A DNA stretch of 64,000 nt, from the NCBI RefSeq assembly GCF_000527135.1, contig NZ_AZUP01000001.1:3559535-3623534 (forward strand), read 5' to 3'. The notes beneath the pieces were generated by a model that saw nothing but the letters and a program-made list of their open reading frames with translations, was not told the DNA's origin and ran no database searches. Positions 58,834 through 64,000 of the stretch are shown here, one piece after another (the stretch's first letter is position 1; the number at the start of each line of letters is the position of its first letter). The position numbers and the translations under genes were made by a program. Source of the stretch: Methyloversatilis discipulorum (GTDB taxonomy: Bacteria; Pseudomonadota; Gammaproteobacteria; Burkholderiales; Rhodocyclaceae).

Positions 58834-59427
58834 TCAGACCGGGCGGTTTTCGTACAGATTGCGCACCGGCCCCATCAGCTTCAGGCCCTCTTCGTAGCTG
58901 ATCTCCGGGAACTTGCCGGTGAACTTCATCGCGGCGTCGACGACCGCGTCCAGCTTGCCGGCGGTGTCCAGCTTCTTCAGGTCGTTCTTCTCCAGATAGA
59001 GCAGTTCCAGCGTCTCGTTATAGACGGTGGCTTCGTCGATCGGCAGCACGTGGAAGGTCGCACCGCCGTACTGCACCTGGTACTTCTTCGACAGGTCGAT
59101 GTTGTCGCAGAACACGATGTACTTGCCCTGCGGCGACAGCGCATCGCCCAGTACTTCGGCCAGCATCTTCAGGTACTCGAAGGACAGCAGGAAGCAGGTC
59201 AGGAAGGCGATGTGCGTTTCGCCCTCGTGCGCCGCAGCCATCACCTGGTCGCTGCTGATTTCGGGCGGACGGGCTTCGTCGGCGAACTGCTGCGCGAACT
59301 TCAGCGCGATGTCGCCGCGGAAGCCGACACGACCCGGCTTGTGCGTCGGTCCCTTGAACACGGCGTTGAGCAGCCGCTTCTCGTTTTCCAGTGCGGCAAA
59401 GGCGGAGCTAGCGATGGTGATGCTCAT
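58834..59427 (-). CDS. Unknown protein between trHb and nifO
   Basis: A 197-residue soluble protein without recognisable family motifs. Notable segments are GFRGDIALKFAQQFADEARPPEIS, THIAFLTCFLLSFEYLKMLAEVLGD, KYIVFCDNIDLSKKYQVQYGG and a C-terminal helix LVDVVD-like stretch. It mixes helices and strands and has two Cys. The start overlaps the end of the haemoglobin gene by 20 bases, so the two are translationally linked. Context suggests a role in oxygen or NO handling during nitrogen fixation, which is inference. Confidence 0.7.
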   Translation of the reverse strand: MSITIASSAFAALENEKRLLNAVFKGPTHKPGRVGFRGDIALKFAQQFADEARPPEISSDQVMAAAHEGETHIAFLTCFLLSFEYLKMLAEVLGDALSPQGKYIVFCDNIDLSKKYQVQYGGATFHVLPIDEATVYNETLELLYLEKNDLKKLDTAGKLDAVVDAAMKFTGKFPEISYEEGLKLMGPVRNLYENRPV

Positions 59428-59875
59428 GGTGATTCCCCTGATCGTTGCGGATGAAATCCGCGGTCTTGAAAAAGGCGTGCTCCAGTTGCATGCGCAGTTC
59501 GCCGTCGCTGACGACTTCCTGCAGGGCGGTGCGCATGCAGTTCATCCACGCGTCGCGTTCGGCCGGGCCGATCGCGAATGCGAGGTGCTTGCGCCGCAGA
59601 CGCGGATGGCCACGTTCGACCGAGTAGCGCTGCGGACCGCCCATCCATTCGACGAGGTAATTCACCAGCACGCGCTTGACGTCGGTGAGGTCGACACCGT
59701 GCATGGCGCGTATGCCCTGTGCGTCCGGGCGTTCGCTCATGTGCGCATAGAAGCGGTCGACCAGTTGAACGATCGCCGCTTCGCCACCGATGCGGGCGAA
59801 GTGCGGGTTCTGCGTACCTGCGGTCGAACTGACCGAAGGCGCGGCGACTGGAACGACAGGTTCTTGCGTGGACAT
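59408..59875 (-). CDS. Truncated haemoglobin, group II type
   Basis: A 155-residue protein with a 2-on-2 globin fold. After a 25-residue Ala/Pro/Val-rich N-terminus come ARIGGEAAIVQLVDRFYAHM, the proximal His region GHPRLRRKHLAFAIG and the group II mark DAWMNCM with Trp at G8. The C-terminal tail is His-rich (NHHEHHHR). Such globins bind O2 and NO; in Nostoc one is nif-linked. The ATG at 59873-59875 is chosen because a -24/-12 promoter ends about 35 bases upstream, which makes the longer frame from 59947 unlikely. Confidence 0.88.
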   Translation of the reverse strand: MSTQEPVVPVAAPSVSSTAGTQNPHFARIGGEAAIVQLVDRFYAHMSERPDAQGIRAMHGVDLTDVKRVLVNYLVEWMGGPQRYSVERGHPRLRRKHLAFAIGPAERDAWMNCMRTALQEVVSDGELRMQLEHAFFKTADFIRNDQGNHHEHHHR

Positions 59876-59909
59876 GGACGTGTCTTTGCTGGGCGGATGC
59901 GTGACCACA

Positions 59910-59924
59910 GCAAGTGCCGTACCC
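59910..59924 (-). promoter_or_regulatory. Candidate sigma-54 promoter of the haemoglobin gene
   Basis: Minus-strand GGGTAC-GGCAC-TTGC with correct GG-N10-GC spacing; the same GGGTAC variant appears at the nifA candidate. About 98 bases from the site at 60022-60037. Confidence 0.6.
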
Positions 59925-60021
59925 GTTGCGTCGTCCTTGTCCGGCATCAGGCCTGACTGCGCGCCGGAACGCCCGCCGGTGCGCCCGATGACGCATTGAC
60001 CACACAGCTCATGTGGCCCTG

Positions 60022-60037
60022 TGTCGGCTCTGTCGCA
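60022..60037. promoter_or_regulatory. NifA-type site between trHb and nifH
   Basis: TGT-N10-GCA, one mismatch from consensus, ending in TGTCGCA (60031-60037). A weaker TGT-N10-GTA follows at 60069-60084. These lie in the 457-base divergent gap, which otherwise shows only the two promoters. Confidence 0.55.
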
Positions 60038-60164
60038 GCCCGGTCAATCCTCACAGCGCTGGGCTGATTGTCGCGTTTGTCGTACCGCCCGGCGACTCAT
60101 GGAAACGTCGATGTGAATCTCTGAAACGACGTCTGCAAGCCGTTTATAGAGAATGCATGATGAA

Positions 60165-60179
60165 TGGCACGGCAGTTGC
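60165..60179 (+). promoter_or_regulatory. Sigma-54 promoter of nifHDK
   Basis: TGGCAC-GGCAG-TTGC, an exact -24/-12 consensus, 153 bases before the nifH ATG and 127 bases after the activator-like site. Confidence 0.93.
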
Positions 60180-60182
60180 TGA

Positions 60183-61208
<1,026 letters not shown>

Positions 61209-61227
61209 GCACCCGAGAGTCGAGGGT

Positions 61228-61259
61228 CGGGAGCCGCGGGCGTCGCCCGCAGGCTCCCG
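61228..61259 (+). promoter_or_regulatory. Strong hairpin between nifH and nifD
   Basis: CGGGAGCC-GCGGGC / GCCCGC-A-GGCTCCCG, 14 pairs with one bulged A and a three-base loop, no T run. It sits 20 bases after the nifH stop and probably protects or processes the nifH part of the message. Confidence 0.7.
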
Positions 61260-61317
61260 GCCTCCGCCGGCGACAACCGTGGTTCTCTACCCTCAGCTCT
61301 CGACAAGGAGTGATCAA

Positions 61318-62772
61318 ATGAGCATGACCATAGACGAAAAGAAGGCCCAGAACGCAGCGCTGATCGAAGAAGTGCTGAAGGCCTATCCCGAGAAGACCGC
61401 GAAGAAGCGCGCCAAGCACCTCAACGTGCACGAGGAAGGCAAGCCCGACTGCGGCGTCAAGTCGAACATCAAGTCGCTGCCTGGCGTGATGACCATCCGC
61501 GGCTGTGCCTACGCAGGTTCAAAGGGCGTGGTGTGGGGTCCGATCAAGGACATGATCCACATTTCCCACGGCCCGGTCGGTTGCGGTCAGTACTCGTGGG
61601 CGGCTCGCCGCAACTACTACATCGGCGTCACCGGTGTGGATACCTTCGTCACGATGCAGTTCACCTCCGACTTCCAGGAGAAGGACATCGTGTTCGGCGG
61701 CGACAAGAAGCTGGAAGTCATCATGGACGAGATCCAGCAGCTGTTCCCGCTCAACAAGGGCATCTCGGTGCAGTCCGAGTGCCCGATCGGCCTGATCGGT
61801 GACGACATCGAAGCGGTGTCGAAGAAGAAGTCGAAGGAATACGACGGCCACACCATCGTGCCGGTGCGCTGCGAAGGCTTCCGCGGCGTCAGCCAGTCGC
61901 TGGGTCACCACATCGCCAACGACGCCATCCGTGACTGGGTGTTCGACAAGACCGAAGACAAGCGCCCGGACTTCGTGTCGACCCCGTACGACGTGGCCAT
62001 CATCGGTGACTACAACATCGGTGGCGACGCCTGGTCCAGCCGCATCCTGCTGGAAGAGATGGGTCTGCGCGTGATCGCCCAGTGGTCCGGCGACGGCACC
62101 ATCGCCGAACTGGAGAACACGCCCAAGGCCAAGCTCAACGTGCTGCACTGCTACCGCTCGATGAACTACATCTCGCGGCACATGGAAGAGAAGTACGGCA
62201 TTCCCTGGGTGGAATACAACTTCTTCGGCCCGTCCAAGATCGAGGAGTCGCTGCGCGAGATCGCCTCGCACTTCGACGACAAGATCAAGGAGAACACCGA
62301 GAAGGTGATCGCCAAGTACAAGCCGCTGATGCAGGCGGTGATCGACAAGTACCGTCCGCGCCTGGAAGGCAAGAAAGTGATGCTGTTCGTCGGCGGTCTG
62401 CGCCCTCGTCACGTCATCGGCGCCTACGAGGATCTGGGCATGGAAGTGGTCGGCACCGGCTACGAATTCGGCCACAACGACGACTATCAGCGCACCACGC
62501 ACTACGTCAAGGACGGCACGCTGATCTATGACGACGTCACCGGCTACGAATTCGAGAAGTTTGTCGAGAAGGTGAAGCCCGATCTGGTCGGTTCCGGCAT
62601 CAAGGAAAAGTACGTGTTCCAGAAGATGGGCGTGCCCTTCCGTCAGATGCACAGCTGGGACTACTCCGGTCCGTACCACGGCTACGACGGCTTCGCCATC
62701 TTTGCCCGTGACATGGACATGGCGATCAGCTCGCCGATCTGGGGCCTGACCAAGGCTCCGTGGAAGAAGTAA
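61318..62772 (+). CDS. nifD: Nitrogenase MoFe protein alpha chain NifD
   Basis: A 484-residue subunit holding FeMo-co. P-cluster Cys ligands are in [28 protein letters not shown] and [12 protein letters not shown]; the FeMo-co Cys is in [12 protein letters not shown] and the His ligand in [14 protein letters not shown]. Length and motifs identify the molybdenum form rather than AnfD or VnfD. AAGGAG lies eight bases before the ATG. Confidence 0.98.
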   Translation: MSMTIDEKKAQNAALIEEVLKAYPEKTAKKRAKHLNVHEEGKPDCGVKSNIKSLPGVMTIRGCAYAGSKGVVWGPIKDMIHISHGPVGCGQYSWAARRNYYIGVTGVDTFVTMQFTSDFQEKDIVFGGDKKLEVIMDEIQQLFPLNKGISVQSECPIGLIGDDIEAVSKKKSKEYDGHTIVPVRCEGFRGVSQSLGHHIANDAIRDWVFDKTEDKRPDFVSTPYDVAIIGDYNIGGDAWSSRILLEEMGLRVIAQWSGDGTIAELENTPKAKLNVLHCYRSMNYISRHMEEKYGIPWVEYNFFGPSKIEESLREIASHFDDKIKENTEKVIAKYKPLMQAVIDKYRPRLEGKKVMLFVGGLRPRHVIGAYEDLGMEVVGTGYEFGHNDDYQRTTHYVKDGTLIYDDVTGYEFEKFVEKVKPDLVGSGIKEKYVFQKMGVPFRQMHSWDYSGPYHGYDGFAIFARDMDMAISSPIWGLTKAPWKK

Positions 62773-62784
62773 GCGCAGTGCAAC

Positions 62785-62865
62785 GTAGGGTGGGTTGAGG
62801 GCACCGAAACCCACCGTTCCCGACATCCGTGTCGCAGGGCGGGGCGCAGCCCCTGCCCACCCTAC
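62785..62865. repeat. REP/MITE-like palindromic element between nifD and nifK
   Basis: Outer inverted repeat GTAGGGTGGG (62785-62794) and CCCACCCTAC (62856-62865). Inside are GGTGGGTT/AACCCACC and GCAGGG/CCCTGC (62834-62856). The GTAGGGTGGGTT ... AACCCACC form is a known type of interspersed repeat in many proteobacteria. It fills most of the 110-base gap. Confidence 0.72.
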
Positions 62866-62882
62866 ACTCAGGAGTGTTCAAC

Positions 62883-64000
62883 ATGCCTCAATCAGCCGAC
62901 AAGATCCTCGACCACGAACTGCTGTTCCGCGAACCGGAATACCAGCAGATGCTGGCGGACAAGAAGTCCCAGTTCGAGTTCAACCACGCCGACGCCAAGA
63001 TCCAGGAGATCGTCGAGTGGACCAAGACCGAGGACTACAAGCAGAAGAACTTCGCCCGTGAAGCGCTTACGGTCAATCCGGCCAAGGCCTGCCAGCCGCT
63101 GGGCGCCGTCTATGTCGCCAACGGCTTCCACAAGACCCTGTCCTTCGTGCATGGTTCGCAGGGCTGTGTCGCCTACTACCGTTCGCACTTCTCGCGTCAC
63201 TTCAAGGAGCCGACCTCCTGCGTGTCGTCGTCGATGACCGAGGACGCGGCCGTGTTCGGTGGCCTGAACAACATGATCGACGGCCTCGCCAACTCGTACA
63301 ACCTGTACAAGCCGGACATGATCGCGGTGTCGACCACCTGCATGGCGGAAGTGATCGGCGACGACCTGAACGCCTTCATCAAGACCTCGAAGGAAAAGGG
63401 CAGCGTACCGGCCGAGTTCGACGTTCCGTTCGCCCACACGCCGGCCTTCGTCGGCAGCCACATCACCGGCTACGACAACGCGCTGCTCGGCATCCTGCGT
63501 CACTTCTGGGACGGCAAGGCCGACACCGCCGCCAAGCTCGAGCGCAAGGCGGACGAGTCGATCAACTTCATCTTCGGCTTCGACGGCTTCGTCGTCGGCA
63601 ACATGAAGGAAATGAAGCGCATCCTCGACCTGTTCGAGATCGACTACAACATCCTGTGCGATCCGTCCGAGGTCTGGAATACGCCGACCGATGGCGAGTT
63701 CCGCATGTACGAGGGCGGCACCACCAAGGAAACGGTCGAGCGCGCGATCAACGCCAAGGCCACGGTCATCTTCCAGGAGTTCTGCTGCGAAAAGACCGCG
63801 AAGTTCATCGCCGAGCATGGTCAGGAAGTGGTGCTGCTGAACAGCCCGATCGGCGTCGCCGGCACCGACAAGTTCCTGATGGAACTGTCGCGCCTCACCG
63901 GCAAGCCCATCCCCGAGGTGCTGGAGAAGGAGCGCGGCTACCTGGTCGACGCGATGGCCGACTCGCAGGCTCACCTGCACGGCAAGCGCTACGCCATGTA
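62883..64000 (+). CDS. nifK: Nitrogenase MoFe protein beta chain NifK (partial)
   Basis: The first 372 codons of NifK; the 3' end lies beyond the window. P-cluster ligands are visible in [28 protein letters not shown] and [12 protein letters not shown], with the Ser ligand region in [16 protein letters not shown]. NifK pairs with NifD to form the alpha2beta2 dinitrogenase. AGGAG precedes the ATG. Expect about 520 residues in full. Confidence 0.98.
   Translation, partial: MPQSADKILDHELLFREPEYQQMLADKKSQFEFNHADAKIQEIVEWTKTEDYKQKNFAREALTVNPAKACQPLGAVYVANGFHKTLSFVHGSQGCVAYYRSHFSRHFKEPTSCVSSSMTEDAAVFGGLNNMIDGLANSYNLYKPDMIAVSTTCMAEVIGDDLNAFIKTSKEKGSVPAEFDVPFAHTPAFVGSHITGYDNALLGILRHFWDGKADTAAKLERKADESINFIFGFDGFVVGNMKEMKRILDLFEIDYNILCDPSEVWNTPTDGEFRMYEGGTTKETVERAINAKATVIFQEFCCEKTAKFIAEHGQEVVLLNSPIGVAGTDKFLMELSRLTGKPIPEVLEKERGYLVDAMADSQAHLHGKRYAM

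Noticed and set aside
59876..59947. Longer start for the truncated haemoglobin
   Set aside because: It contains the candidate -24/-12 promoter, and globin similarity begins well after residue 25.

Overview
The window is GC-rich DNA from a free-living diazotrophic betaproteobacterium. The evidence is the mix of a beta-type nif region, a PEP-CTERM protein, a two-partner secretion system, a long-form LeuA and a tandem-duplicated UvrA. A Rhodocyclales-like host is my best guess; this is inference, because there is no rRNA or species marker here.

Left part (1-14.6 kb), ordinary chromosomal genes: the start of a ZIP metal transporter, a DAACS dicarboxylate/amino-acid symporter, a periplasmic trypsin-like protease, a four-ATPase double UvrA, two small exported proteins (one His-rich, one PepSY), a large soluble Cache-CheW chemosensory protein, tRNA-Met(CAU), a UbiH-type hydroxylase and DsbC.

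Secretion locus (14.6-36.2 kb, minus strand): a second trypsin-like protease with a helical-repeat tail, a TpsB outer-membrane transporter, a giant TpsA exoprotein of about 6000 residues and a FecR-domain protein, in that transcriptional order. About 18 kb of the window is this one exoprotein. It contains several families of long near-identical internal modules. Long reading frames on its opposite strand are shadows.

Middle (36.3-41.6 kb): a flavin reductase-like protein, a PEP-CTERM protein, glnS, and leuA. leuA is preceded by a sigma-70 promoter and a leucine-rich leader peptide gene, which points to attenuation.

Right part (41.6-64 kb), the nitrogen-fixation island: nifA (oxygen-sensitive type) lies between an rseC homologue and a SelO-Ohr-small protein set. 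A 520-residue FAD oxidoreductase precedes a 16-gene plus-strand run: nifB, a 2[4Fe-4S] ferredoxin, an IscA-like scaffold with a His-rich tail, a TPR-like protein, an LRV FeS protein, two nifZ-type genes, a conserved hypothetical, nifS, nifT, a small protein, a DegT-fold protein lacking its catalytic lysine, a SIR2-like protein, a 2Fe-2S ferredoxin and two small proteins. A minus-strand set (truncated haemoglobin, unknown protein, NifO-like) diverges from nifHDK, which runs off the right edge.

Three divergent intergenic regions (rseC/nifA, selO/FAD protein, trHb/nifH) each contain a TGT-N10-ACA or near-match site flanked by outward-facing -24/-12 sequences. This suggests that NifA and sigma-54 control a set wider than the structural nif genes: redox maintenance (RseC, SelO, Ohr), an FAD enzyme and a haemoglobin. 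The least described items are the lysine-less DegT protein next to a SIR2-like protein, the sigma-54-linked FAD fusion protein, and the giant modular TpsA with its FecR partner.
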